A stretch of DNA of 64,000 nucleotides from Actinomadura luteofluorescens. Its GTDB lineage: Bacteria > Actinomycetota > Actinomycetes > Streptosporangiales > Streptosporangiaceae. Position 1 is the first letter of the stretch. Every line of letters starts with the position of its first letter. Location of the stretch: NCBI RefSeq assembly GCF_013409365.1, contig NZ_JACCBA010000001.1, positions 8,494,001 to 8,558,000 of the forward strand, read 5' to 3'. Shown here piece by piece: positions 8,527 through 17,200 of the stretch. The notes below the pieces were generated by a model that worked only from the letters and a program-made list of their open reading frames with translations, did no database searches and was not told the DNA's origin. Made by a program: the position numbers and the translations under genes.

Positions 8527-8853
8527 TCACCACAACTGTTCCCATCTCCACCGGGCGGCAGGGCTTCCGTCCGGCTCCCGCTCGTACCGATACCGTCCCG
8601 TGTGATCAGCGGCCGCCAAGAACGAGTCGAACATGCCTCCACCCGGGAACCGGTCGACAAGCGACGTTGCATGATCGTCCGCCCCCGTTGCCCGCAACAC
8701 CTCCAGCAGCGATGCGGCACCGAACGCGTCATCGCGGGCGGCGTGTGCGGCGGGATCGCGTGCCAGCAGCGCGGCCACCTGCGCGTCCGCTCCCACATTC
8801 CGCAGCGCGGTCAAGAGGGAGGAAACGGCGCGCCCTCGTGAGGTGCTGCGCAC
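8527..8853 (-). pseudogene. C-terminal fragment of a large actinomycete repeat protein
   Basis: The frame carries VAALLARDPAAHAARDDAFG, LLEVLRATGADDHATSLVDR and RYEREPDGSPAARWRWEQL. These are the recurring units and C-terminal signature of large repeat proteins common in streptomycetes, often annotated as hypothetical or TPR/ankyrin-like. No start with a ribosome site and no N-terminal repeats are present, so only the tail survives. Confidence 0.55.
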
Positions 8854-8987
8854 GTTCGTCGATGAGCCAAGCCCGGACGTGCGCTACCTCGCCCTGCAAG
8901 ACCTGGAACTACCCCTGTCATGCCTTCAGCAGCTCGCCGTCGCTGCCGAGCCCTTCCTGCGCCGCGGGGTCGCTCGTCACCCCAACC
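8838..8987 (+). pseudogene. LRV (leucine-rich variant) repeat protein fragment
   Basis: About 48 codons encode LRTFVDEPSPDVRYLALQDL followed by LQQLAVAAEPFLRRGVARHP, matching LRV/HEAT-like repeats in which VR and HP recur. The frame runs directly into the tRNA-like repeat at 8985 and is lost there, so the gene was probably cut by recombination at that site. Confidence 0.5.
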
Positions 8988-9030
8988 GAAGAGGCCACTG
9001 GTTCGAACCCAGTATCGCCCACCCCAAGTT
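8985..9030 (+). repeat. tRNA-Val 3'-end direct repeat, copy 1 (attachment-site scar)
   Basis: The segment contains a complete T arm (ACTGG TTCGAAC CCAGT), the acceptor 3' strand ATCGCCC and the end ACC, preceded by CCGAAGAGGCC. No 5' half of a tRNA is present. The same sequence recurs at 31082 and 40351 in the same orientation. The roughly 150 bp after this copy also resemble the bases after copy 3. Confidence 0.75.
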
Positions 9031-9225
9031 CCCGCAGGTCAGAGCGTCGTCAACGGCGCGATCTCGTGTGTTCCAATGAGCGCTTCGTAGTCTGGGGAGC
9101 CAGTTTCGGGAGCCACCGAGCGCTTCGCAGATTCCCGAAGCGCTCACCCAGACCGTCGATCATCGTGACTGTGTCGCCCTGGTCGGCCGAGTTCGGCGGC
9201 GAAAGCTGCACTGGCCTCCTTGAGA

Positions 9226-9360
9226 ACCTCGTCCGGAGTCGGTGGAGACGGTCCTGCTCAAGCGGCTGTATGTGCTGGTGTTCAACGAGCACGGCCGCCG
9301 GCAGGCTGCGTTTGGCCGGAGGGACCGCGCACCCGACCGGAGCCTGGGGCGGGTGTAGCA
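9226..9360 (+). pseudogene. Integrase-core transposase fragment, frameshifted
   Basis: One frame reads VETVLLKRLYVLVFNEHGRR and the next continues LRLAGGTAHPTGAWGG. Together these match the conserved integrase-core block of rve-type transposases (LYVLF..E, then HLAGVTAHPTGAW). Only about 45 codons remain. It lies just downstream of the copy 1 attachment scar. Confidence 0.55.
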
Positions 9361-9466
9361 GGCCCCGATCGCATCGGGGAGCCACCGTTGCCAGCCGTAG
9401 GCGCTTCGCTGTCATCGGGCGGTATCGAGTGCGCGGGTCGGTGGCGTGGTCTGGTCGGTTGCCGCG

Positions 9467-11003
9467 TCAGGGCGTGAGCAGGGCGGTGGGCTGGCCCATC
9501 AGGCCGACAACGGCCTCGCCGATCGCCGCGGCGAGTTGCGGGGCGTGCTCTGTGGGAAGTGCGCCCGCGTTGATCCGCAGGTGGCGCTGGTGGCCGGGGG
9601 ACAGGAAGAAGGGCTGCCCGGCTGCCAGCAAGAACCCTCGTTGCGCCGTGGCTTCTACCACCCGATCGGCATCACAACCACCGGGGAGCGTGACCCAGAC
9701 GTGCAGACCGTCGGTGTCGTACTCGGGGACGAACAGGCCGGTCTGCTGGGAGGCGCTGGCCTGCCGGAGGGCCTCGCGGACGGCGGCCCCGGCGGTGCGC
9801 GTACTCGGTGCGCGCCTCCGTGAGAAGTTCGTCGAGGCGGGGGTCGGTGAGCGTCGCCGCAAGGACGCGCTGGGACGTCCGGGACGTCCATCCGTCGGCG
9901 AAGGACTTGGCCAGCGTGAGCGGATGGCGGATCGGCTGCTTGGCGAGGGCCACCGCCAGTCGCATGTCAGGGGCGATGGACTTGGAGAATGAGCGGAGGT
10001 ACACGACGCGGTCCCGTAGCCGGGGCTCGCTGTACAGCGAGCCTGGTCGCAGGGTCGCGGCCTCGGCGAACTGGTCGTCCTCGATGATCCAGACGTCGGG
10101 ATGGGGCGCGAGGGCGTCTGCCAGCGCGCGTCGGCGTTGCGCCGTCCAGCAGCAGCCGGTCGGGCTGTGGGCGCGCGGGGTGAACAGCACGGCCGAGACA
10201 CCCGCGTCGACGGCAGCGAGCAGCCCCTCGACGGTGACCCCCGCCTCGTCCAGCGGCATCGGGACGAGCCCCAGTCCGTGGAATTCGAGGGTGTCCATGG
10301 CGGTCTGGTAACCGGGCTCCTCGACGCCCACAAGGACGGTCTCGCCAGGGGAGCGACGTTGCAGCAGCATGGCGAGCAGCGCCAGGAACTGCTGCGTGGA
10401 ACTGGCGACGAGCATGTCGTCGGCATCGGTCTCGATCCCGTCGTGGGCAAGCCGTTTGGCGAGGGCATCAGCCAGTTCCGGCTCGGTGCTCAGCGTCGCC
10501 GGATACTCCAGGTCCTGCGCCTGCAACCGGGCGGCGACGTCCCGGTAGGCGCGCTTGACGACGGCCAAGGGAAGCAGCCGAGGGTCCGGGCCGCCGCGTG
10601 TGAGGTCGCGCGCGGTGGGATGGCTGTGCTTCAGGCGCGCCTCGGTCTGGGCGAGGACCTGGCGCCGCCAGGCGCTTCCCCCGCGAACGGGGCCCACGGC
10701 CTCACCGCCGCTGGAGGGCGGTGCCGTCTGCGGAAGGTCGGGAGCCTCGCTGACGAACGTGCCGCGGCCGGCCTCCCCGTGGACCAGACCGAGGTCGCCG
10801 AGCCGGGCGTAGACGCTCATGACGGTCGTGACACTGAGGCCCAGGTCGGTGGCCAGTTGCCGGACGGACGGCAACCGCTCACCGGGGCGCAACTCGCCTG
10901 ACCGGATCGCTTGGGACATCTCATGCGCCACTCGCTCGTAGAGCGGACGCCCGTTGCCCGATGAGTCTCGCAGGGTCGCCATCCGCCGTTGCACCTCAAG
11001 CAT
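9467..11003 (-). pseudogene. MocR-type (GntR + aminotransferase) regulator, frameshifted
   Basis: From ATG 11003 (or GTG 11006) an N-terminal GntR winged helix (RPLYERVAHEMSQAIRSGEL, then RLPSVRQLATDLGLSVTTVM) is followed by a class I aminotransferase-like domain. PLP-site landmarks are present: PRAHSPTGCC, IIEDDQFAE and the Lys region YLRSFSKSIAPDMRL. Near 9800 the frame breaks. The remaining C-terminus (GLFVPEYDTDGLHVWVTLPG to the stop at 9467) lies in another frame, so a single-base indel or sequencing error separates them. MocR proteins usually control divergent genes, and here the CapA-like gene and the 12.6 kb operon lie opposite. Confidence 0.8.
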
Positions 11004-11006
11004 CAC

Positions 11007-11335
11007 GCATACACTTTACCAGTACGCCTAACTGATGGCGGGCGAACCAGGATGTACCAGCGCCCGATGCCTGCTGAAAGCTCCCTTGCGCCAAGGCCTT
11101 TCGCGGCCTCGGGTCTTCCCTGGGGTGTGCGGTGTCCGGCCGGGGACTGTGGACGGCAAGAGGTCGACATCCCCGCCGATTGTACTCCTAACGTATTGAC
11201 TGTGTTAGGTGAGCGTGACACCGTGACGTCCGTTCTCACCGCCGTACCGTCTGGTCCGGCATGGCCGGACATGACCGCCGTTTCGACGGTGCGCGCCGGT
11301 ACGGCGACCATCCGCAGTGCAGGAAGGCGCCGCCC
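11007..11335. promoter_or_regulatory. Divergent intergenic region with hexamer palindrome
   Basis: The region separates the MocR-type gene from the CapA-like gene. At 11187-11209 a perfect inverted hexamer pair, CCTAAC-N11-GTTAGG, flanks a TTGACT that could be a -35 element. This is a plausible operator and promoter for the plus strand. A GCATACA motif just upstream of the MocR start also occurs at 12491-12497 ahead of the transporter operon. No gene is seen. Confidence 0.45.
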
Positions 11336-12394
11336 GTGATCTCCCATCTGACCGCCACCGGTGACATCGTTCTCACCAAGTCCCTGGCCGAGGTCCCCAC
11401 CGACCCCGGGTTCTCCGCGCTCCAGGAGGTGCTCGGAGCATCGTCCTGCGTGCTGTCGAGCGTTGAGCTGCCCTTCTCCGACCGGGGTCACCCCTCCGAC
11501 CGGATCCTCAACTTCCGAGCGCGTCCGGAACTCGTCCATGAGCTGGCCGCCTTCAACCTGAAGGTGGCGACGCTCGCCAACAACCACAGTTCCGACTACG
11601 GCTGGGACGCCCTGGACGACACCGTGCGGAGACTGCGCTCGGCGGGAGTGACGGCGATCGGCGCGGGAGAGGATCTCGCGGCCGCCGAGGAGGCCGTCGT
11701 CCTGGAGATCGCCGGCCGTCGCGTGGGGATCCTCGCCTGGTCCTGCCTGCTGCCGCTGGGGGCCGCGGCCGGTCCGTCCAAGCCGGGCATCTCTCCCGTG
11801 CACGTGGAGACCGAGTGGGTGGTGAACGGGGAGTTCCAGTTGGAGGAACCGGGCGTGCCCCCGGTCATCCGCACTCGGGTACGCGCGGCCGACCACGAGC
11901 GGGTCATCGGCCGCGTGCGGGAAGTTCGGGAGCGCGTCGACGTCGTGGTGGTGACCGTGCACTGGGGATTCGGGTTCGGCAGTGCGCGCGCCGAGTACCA
12001 GCGGGTGTTCGGACACGCGCTCGTGGACGCGGGGGCCGACCTCGTCCTCGGCCACCACGTGCACGCCCCGCAGGGGGTGGAGGTGTACCGGGACCGGGTC
12101 ATCGTGTACAGCCCGGGCAACTTCGTCGCCCAGCAGCCGAGGGAGAACATCACCCCGGAGATCGAGGAGATCTACGACGCGTTCAGCCGGGACGCCTTCA
12201 TCACGGTCGTCGACCTGGCCGGCGGAGACGTCCCGCAGGTGTCACTGGTGCCGATCATGACGGCCGACCACGGGCTCCCCGTCCTGGCGGATCCGGAGAA
12301 CGCCCGCCGTATCGCGGACCGGCTGGCCGTCGAATCGGCGGATCTCGACACCGTCGTCGCGTTCGACGGCGCTCGCGTGACCGTCACCGGTTGA
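11336..12394 (+). CDS. CapA-family metallophosphatase-like protein
   Basis: GTG 11336 follows AGGAAGG at about 8 bases. The longer upstream frame has no ribosome site. The 352-residue protein has no signal peptide and shows the CapA (PGA_cap) fold motifs: an N-terminal TATGDIVLTKSL, LANNHSSDYGWD near residue 80, VTVHWGFGFG near residue 205 and LGHHVHAPQ near residue 240, the metal-binding positions of the calcineurin-like fold. CapA/PgsA proteins are tied to poly-gamma-glutamate synthesis, but cytosolic actinomycete members next to catabolic genes have no proven role. A 12-bp stem terminator follows, so it is a separate unit from the operon at 12.6 kb. Confidence 0.8.
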   Translation: MISHLTATGDIVLTKSLAEVPTDPGFSALQEVLGASSCVLSSVELPFSDRGHPSDRILNFRARPELVHELAAFNLKVATLANNHSSDYGWDALDDTVRRLRSAGVTAIGAGEDLAAAEEAVVLEIAGRRVGILAWSCLLPLGAAAGPSKPGISPVHVETEWVVNGEFQLEEPGVPPVIRTRVRAADHERVIGRVREVRERVDVVVVTVHWGFGFGSARAEYQRVFGHALVDAGADLVLGHHVHAPQGVEVYRDRVIVYSPGNFVAQQPRENITPEIEEIYDAFSRDAFITVVDLAGGDVPQVSLVPIMTADHGLPVLADPENARRIADRLAVESADLDTVVAFDGARVTVTG

Positions 12395-12402
12395 ATCCCG
12401 CC

Positions 12403-12440
12403 GGCCGTGCCCGCCGGTGCAACGCCCCGCGGGCACGGCC
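12403..12440 (+). terminator. Hairpin terminator after the CapA-like gene
   Basis: GGCCGTGCCCGC (12403-12414) and GCGGGCACGGCC (12429-12440) form a perfect 12-bp stem with a 14-base loop, starting 9 bases after the stop codon. There is no long T run, as is usual for actinomycete terminators. Confidence 0.75.
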
Positions 12441-12606
12441 TCTCCGTCTGCCACAGCCAGGTGTTCCGGAGCAAGCGTACTGAGTGTTATGCATACATCC
12501 TCTAGACACCAAGATGACAGCCGTGTACCTTCGCAGAACCGCCGGGCGCAGGACCCGGCGGACGGAGGACCGTGTCGGTGAACGGGCCGACAGAACGGAG
12601 CCTGTT

Positions 12607-13638
12607 ATGCGTCTCGGAACAGGGCCGCTGAACCGCCGTCGTTTCCTCGTCGCCGCGAGCCTGGCATCGGCTCTCGCGCTCACCGGATGCGGGACCGGAG
12701 ACCAGCGGAAAGGCGGAGACGAGAAGTCGGTGGCGCTCGTCACCCCGCAGAAGGCCGGGGACGGAGGGCCGACCGACAACCTGATCGCCGGGCTGAACAC
12801 GCTGAAGGCGGCCGGCTACACCACCCGCCACGTGGCCGCACCCGACCCCTCATCGCACGAGTCGACGCTGCGCAGCCTCGCCCAGTCGGGGACGCCGGTG
12901 ATCGTCGTGTCGTTCTCGGACTTCACGCAGGTACTCAAGACCGTGGCGCCCGACTTCCCCAAGACCAGGTTCGTGCACATCTACTCCGACCCGTACAAGC
13001 CCGAGCTGCCGAACGTCCAGACGGTCTCGTTCGACACGCAGGGCCCCTCGTACCTGGCCGGCGTGCTGGCCGCCACCGTGTCGAAGACGGGAGTCGTGGG
13101 CTTCATCGGCGGAACCGCGATCCCCTCGCTGAACGCCGACTATCACGCCTTCGAGGCGGGGGCGAAGGCCACCCGCGCCGGCATCGCCGTCAAGAGCGCG
13201 TTCGTCGGGTCGTTCGGCGACCCGGTGAAGGGCCAGCAGATCGCCCAGACCATGTTCAACAACAAGGTCGACGTGGTCCTCGCCTACGCGGGCGGCTCCT
13301 CGGTCGGCGTCGTGAAGGCCGCCGACCAGGCCAAGGCCTTCGTCATCTACGACAACGCGGAAAGCGCCCAGACCGCCACCAGCGTGATCGCGGTCGCGTC
13401 GCAGCACTACGGCGCCACCATGGCCAAGCGGGTGCTCACCATCGCCGACGGGACCTGGAAGCCCGGTGGCAGCGAGGCGGGTCTCGCCGACGACGGCACC
13501 TTCCTGGAACGCGCCAAGATGTTCCGGCCCGGCGCCGGGGCGCCGGACCTGGACTCGGCGTTCCAGAAGGTCGGCGAGACCAAGCAGAAGATCATCGACG
13601 GTTCCGTCGATGTGCCCGTCAACACCGGCAACGTGTGA
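12607..13638 (+). CDS. BMP-family ABC transporter substrate-binding lipoprotein
   Basis: ATG 12607 has GGAG 6 bases upstream. The 343-residue product has a twin-arginine-like N-terminus (NRRRFLVAA) and a lipobox ending LALTGC, with lipidated Cys28. The mature part has the BMP/Med (PnrA-like) fold: SLAQSGTPVIVVSFSDF, GVVGFIGGTAIPSLNADYHA and VVLAYAGGSSVG. Family members bind purine nucleosides or related ligands. The ATPase and two permeases follow directly, completing an importer. It is the first gene of the operon that runs to 30163. The ligand may not be a nucleoside, since the downstream enzymes include no nucleoside hydrolase or phosphorylase. Confidence 0.85.
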   Translation: MRLGTGPLNRRRFLVAASLASALALTGCGTGDQRKGGDEKSVALVTPQKAGDGGPTDNLIAGLNTLKAAGYTTRHVAAPDPSSHESTLRSLAQSGTPVIVVSFSDFTQVLKTVAPDFPKTRFVHIYSDPYKPELPNVQTVSFDTQGPSYLAGVLAATVSKTGVVGFIGGTAIPSLNADYHAFEAGAKATRAGIAVKSAFVGSFGDPVKGQQIAQTMFNNKVDVVLAYAGGSSVGVVKAADQAKAFVIYDNAESAQTATSVIAVASQHYGATMAKRVLTIADGTWKPGGSEAGLADDGTFLERAKMFRPGAGAPDLDSAFQKVGETKQKIIDGSVDVPVNTGNV

Positions 13639-13645
13639 GCGAGCC

Positions 13646-15211
13646 ATGCCAGCCCGACCACACGAGAGAACCGGACCCGCCGCGGCGGGCGGTCCGCAAC
13701 GCGCCGGAGCACCCGTCACCTGCCAGGACGTCTCGGTACTTTTCGGTGACTTCCGTGCCCTCGACGGAGTCAGCGGGACCTTCACACCGGGCAAGGTGCA
13801 CGCCATCGTCGGCCAGAACGGCGCCGGCAAGACCACCTTCGCGCGGGTGCTGGCCGGGCTGGTCGAACCCTCCGGTGGCACCGTCCAGGTGGGAGAGCAC
13901 CTGCTCGCCGGAGGGAACGTCGCCGAGTCACGCAGACAGGGCGTGGAGCTGGTCCATCAGCACTTCGCGCTGCCCTCGGACTTCACCGTCGCCCAGGCAC
14001 TGGAACTGTTCAACGACGAGCACCGCCCCCTCGGCGGCTTCTCCAGGGCAGGGTTGCACCGCAGGGCGCGGACACTCCTGGAGGACGGGGGAGCCGCCGT
14101 CGCCCCGGACGCACTGATCGGCAGGCTGCCGATCGAGACGATGCAGGCGGTCGAGATCGCCCGCGCCCTCGCCTCCGCCCCCCGCGTGCTCGTCCTGGAC
14201 GAACCCACGGCGGTTCTGCCGCCGCCCGCGATGCGCGGGCTGTTCGACCGGCTGCGCGACCTGGCCGTCGCGGGCCTGTGCGTGATCGTGGTGCTGCACA
14301 AGCTGGACGAGGTGTTCGCGGTCGCCGACACCGTCACCGCGCTGCGGGCCGGCAGGCTCGTCCTGGAGCCGACGCCCATCGGTGACCTGGAGCCGGCTGA
14401 CGTCTCGCGGGCCATCATCGGCGACGCATCGGTCAAGGAGGTGCCGGCGGTCGCGAAGCCCGCGCCGGATGCTCCGGTGGTGCTGAGCACGACCCGGCTG
14501 ACCTCGCGGTCCGGGTCGCACGACGCGGCCGCGACCGACGTGTCGCTGGAGGTACGCGCGGGCGAGATCGTGGGGATCGCCGGCGTCGAGGGCAACGGGC
14601 AGCGCAGCCTCGTCGAGGCGCTCGTCGGGATGGCGCCGCTGCGCGGCGGGACGGTGTCCCTGGCCGGCTCCGACATCTCGGGGGCCTCGGTACGGCGGCG
14701 CCGCGACCGCGGCCTGCGCATCATCCCTTTCGAACGCAACGTGGAAGGGGTCAGCCTCAGCAGCGCCCTGTGGGAGAACCACGCCGCCCCGCGGCACGCC
14801 GGGGACGGGTTGATGCTCGATCCGAGAGCCCTGCGGGAACGGTGCCGGGAGGCGCTGGACCGCTGGCGGGTCGCCTACCGGACCGAGACCCAGCGGGCCG
14901 GAGACCTGTCCGGCGGCAACGTCCAGAAGACCGTCCTGGCGCGCGAGATCACCGGTGACGTGCGGGTTCTCATCGCCGCGCACCCGACACGCGGGCTGGA
15001 CATCGCCGCGGCCGGTGACGTGCGGGCGGCGCTGGTGGACGCCGCGGCGTCCGGCGCCGCCGTCCTCATCGTCAGCGCGGACCTGGAGGAGATGTTCGAG
15101 GTGTGTCACCGCGTACTGGTGATGTTCGCCGGGCGCGTGGTGGCCGAGTTCGACCGGCCGTTCGATCTGGATCGAGTGGGCGGCGCCATGGTGAGGGGTG
15201 AGGCCGCGTGA
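13646..15211 (+). CDS. ABC transporter ATP-binding protein (double ATPase, nucleoside/sugar type)
   Basis: 521 residues with two ATPase domains in tandem. The first (about 30-250) has a full Walker A GQNGAGKTT and Walker B VLVLDEPTAVLPP. The second (about 275-510) has GVEGNGQRSL in place of Walker A and DLSGGNVQKTVLAREI as its signature. Loss of the second P-loop lysine is normal for CUT2/BMP-type importers. ATG 13646 lies 8 bases after the lipoprotein gene stop, and the end overlaps the permease start by 4 bases. It powers import of the BMP-bound ligand. Confidence 0.9.
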   Translation: MPARPHERTGPAAAGGPQRAGAPVTCQDVSVLFGDFRALDGVSGTFTPGKVHAIVGQNGAGKTTFARVLAGLVEPSGGTVQVGEHLLAGGNVAESRRQGVELVHQHFALPSDFTVAQALELFNDEHRPLGGFSRAGLHRRARTLLEDGGAAVAPDALIGRLPIETMQAVEIARALASAPRVLVLDEPTAVLPPPAMRGLFDRLRDLAVAGLCVIVVLHKLDEVFAVADTVTALRAGRLVLEPTPIGDLEPADVSRAIIGDASVKEVPAVAKPAPDAPVVLSTTRLTSRSGSHDAAATDVSLEVRAGEIVGIAGVEGNGQRSLVEALVGMAPLRGGTVSLAGSDISGASVRRRRDRGLRIIPFERNVEGVSLSSALWENHAAPRHAGDGLMLDPRALRERCREALDRWRVAYRTETQRAGDLSGGNVQKTVLAREITGDVRVLIAAHPTRGLDIAAAGDVRAALVDAAASGAAVLIVSADLEEMFEVCHRVLVMFAGRVVAEFDRPFDLDRVGGAMVRGEAA

Positions 15212-16311
15212 GGTTTCGGCCAAGGCCGGCCGCGGCCCGGCCCGTCGCGGTCATCGGTGTGTCCCTGCTGCTGGTCCTCGGCATCTTCGCCGTGTCCGGC
15301 TATGACGTGGAGGCGATCATCGCGGGAACGGTCGACGGCAGCGTCGGCTCGCCGGCCGCATGGACGCAGACGATCCGCTGGGCCATTCCCCTGCTCATCA
15401 TCGCGCTCGGAGTCGGGCTCGCCTTCCAGGCCGGCTACTTCAACATCGGCGCCCAGGGACAGATGTACGTCGGGGCGATCGGCTCGCTGGCCCTCGGCCT
15501 GGTGTGGCGGGACGGTCCCGCGCTCGTGGTGCTCCCGTGCGCCTTCGCGGTCGGGATCGCGCTCGGGGCGCTGTGGTCGCTGTTGCCCGGGCTGCTGCGG
15601 ACGCGGCTCGGCGCCGACGAGGTCGTCACCAGCCTGATGATGAACTTCATCGCCGTGCTGGTCCTGGAGTGGGTCTGCACCGGCCCGCTGAAGAGCCGCG
15701 ACGGCACGGGCCAGGCGGCCACGACCGATCGGCTGCCGGAGGCCTTCCGGCTCAGCGACGGCAGCGGAGTCTCGCCCGCCCTGCTGATCCTGTGCGCCCT
15801 CCTCGTGGCGGGCGCCGTGGTCCTGACCGGCCGCACGCGGCTGGGCCTGGAGATCCGCCTCGTGGGACGCAACCCGGTGATGGCGCAGTGGATGGGAATC
15901 CGTGCCTCCCGGGTCGGCCTGGTGGTCTTCGCACTGAGCGGTGCGGCGGCCGGGCTCGCGGGCGCCGTCGAGGCCTACGGCCCGTCGGGCAGCCTGCGGG
16001 TCGGGTTCTCGCCGATGGTCGGCTTCATGGCGGTCATCGTGGCGCTGGTCGGCACGTTCGGTCCGCTCCGCACGCTGCTGGCCGCGGTGTTCTTCGGTGC
16101 GCTGCGCGCCGCCACGATCTACCTGCCGGTCGTGAGCGACCTGCCGCAGGCGGGTCTCGACATGCTCAACGGGATGGTCGCCTTGTGGATCACGGTCTCC
16201 ACGGTGCCCGCCCTGCTGAGACGCCGGCGAACGCGGGCCGCGGCCCGGGCCGGCGATCCGCCGGGTGGGCCCGCCCACCGCGATCAGGAGGTGGTGAACT
16301 CCCGTGGTTGA
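15208..16311 (+). CDS. ABC transporter permease (BMP-type, first subunit)
   Basis: GTG 15208 overlaps the ATPase stop (GTGA). The 367-residue membrane protein has about 8-10 hydrophobic segments. It carries family blocks such as GLAFQAGYFNIGAQGQMYVG near residue 70, LGADEVVTSLMMNFIAVLVL near residue 135, and GRNPVMAQWMGI. This is the BPD_transp_2 permease of BmpC/YufP/NupP type. It overlaps the second permease by 8 bases and forms the heteromeric channel with it. Confidence 0.88.
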   Translation: MRFRPRPAAARPVAVIGVSLLLVLGIFAVSGYDVEAIIAGTVDGSVGSPAAWTQTIRWAIPLLIIALGVGLAFQAGYFNIGAQGQMYVGAIGSLALGLVWRDGPALVVLPCAFAVGIALGALWSLLPGLLRTRLGADEVVTSLMMNFIAVLVLEWVCTGPLKSRDGTGQAATTDRLPEAFRLSDGSGVSPALLILCALLVAGAVVLTGRTRLGLEIRLVGRNPVMAQWMGIRASRVGLVVFALSGAAAGLAGAVEAYGPSGSLRVGFSPMVGFMAVIVALVGTFGPLRTLLAAVFFGALRAATIYLPVVSDLPQAGLDMLNGMVALWITVSTVPALLRRRRTRAAARAGDPPGGPAHRDQEVVNSRG

Positions 16312-17200
16312 CTTCCTGGTGACCTGCCTGCAGGCCGCCACGCCCATCTGGCTGGCGGCGCTCGCCGGACTGTTCGCCCAGCGCAGCGGCATCCTGCACC
16401 TCGGGTTGGAGGGGCTGATGCTCAGCGGCGCGTTCGTCGCGACCGCCACTGCCATCCGCACCGGGTCGGTTCTCGTGGCCGTGGGCGCCGCCATCGCCGT
16501 GAACCTGCTGCTGTCGCTGCTGTTCTGGGTGCTGGTCACGCATTTCAAGGCGAACGTGCTCATCGTCGGGCTCGGCCTGTCGATGACCGCCGCCGGTGCG
16601 ACCGGTTACGCCCTGGTGGCCTTCTTCGACACCGAGGCTGCCATCGAGTCGCCTGTCGGGCTGCCGCGGCCGCTCGGCGCGGTCGGCGGGCCGCTCGGCG
16701 GCCTGTCGGTGCTGACCTTCGCGGCGTTCGGGCTGACCTGGCTGTCGTGGTGGACGATCCGGCGGACCCGGGCCGGGCTGAAGCTCAGCGCCTGCGGCAG
16801 CGACCCGTTCGCGGCGCGCAGCGCCGGCGTCCCGGTGGACCTCTACCGGATGGCGGCGCTGCAGGTCGCCGGGTTGCTGTGCGCGCTGGCCGGTACTGAG
16901 TTGTCGCTGGCCCAGGTGCGGTCCTTCTCCGACAACATCGCGCAGGGCCGCGGTTACCTCGCCTTCGCGGCGGTCCTGCTCGGCGGGGTGGCCCCGGTCG
17001 GGGTGTCGGTGGCGTCAGTGTTCTTCGGGTCCGCGCTGGCCTTCGGCATCCAGTCGCAGCTGGATTTCAACGGGGTCCTGCCGCCGCAGTTCGTGCTCAT
17101 GCTGCCCTACGCGGCGACCATCGCCGCCATCTCGGCCACGGTCGTGATCAAGCGGCGCCGGGGAGAGCAGCCGGAAGTGATCATGGAGCGAACGCTGTGA
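16304..17200 (+). CDS. ABC transporter permease (BMP-type, second subunit)
   Basis: GTG 16304 overlaps the previous gene. The product has 298 residues with about 8 membrane segments and the blocks AALAGLFAQRSGILHLGLEG (residues 15-34), LKLSACGSDPFAARSAGVPV and GRGYLAFAAVLLGG. It is a YufQ/NupQ-type BPD_transp_2 permease. The stop overlaps the start of the Tm-1-like gene by 4 bases, linking transport and metabolism in one transcript. Confidence 0.88.
   Translation: MVDFLVTCLQAATPIWLAALAGLFAQRSGILHLGLEGLMLSGAFVATATAIRTGSVLVAVGAAIAVNLLLSLLFWVLVTHFKANVLIVGLGLSMTAAGATGYALVAFFDTEAAIESPVGLPRPLGAVGGPLGGLSVLTFAAFGLTWLSWWTIRRTRAGLKLSACGSDPFAARSAGVPVDLYRMAALQVAGLLCALAGTELSLAQVRSFSDNIAQGRGYLAFAAVLLGGVAPVGVSVASVFFGSALAFGIQSQLDFNGVLPPQFVLMLPYAATIAAISATVVIKRRRGEQPEVIMERTL

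Noticed and set aside
12687..14117. A 476-codon plus-strand frame over the BMP lipoprotein gene
   Set aside because: Arg-rich shadow of the correct frames at 12607 and 13646; no motif.
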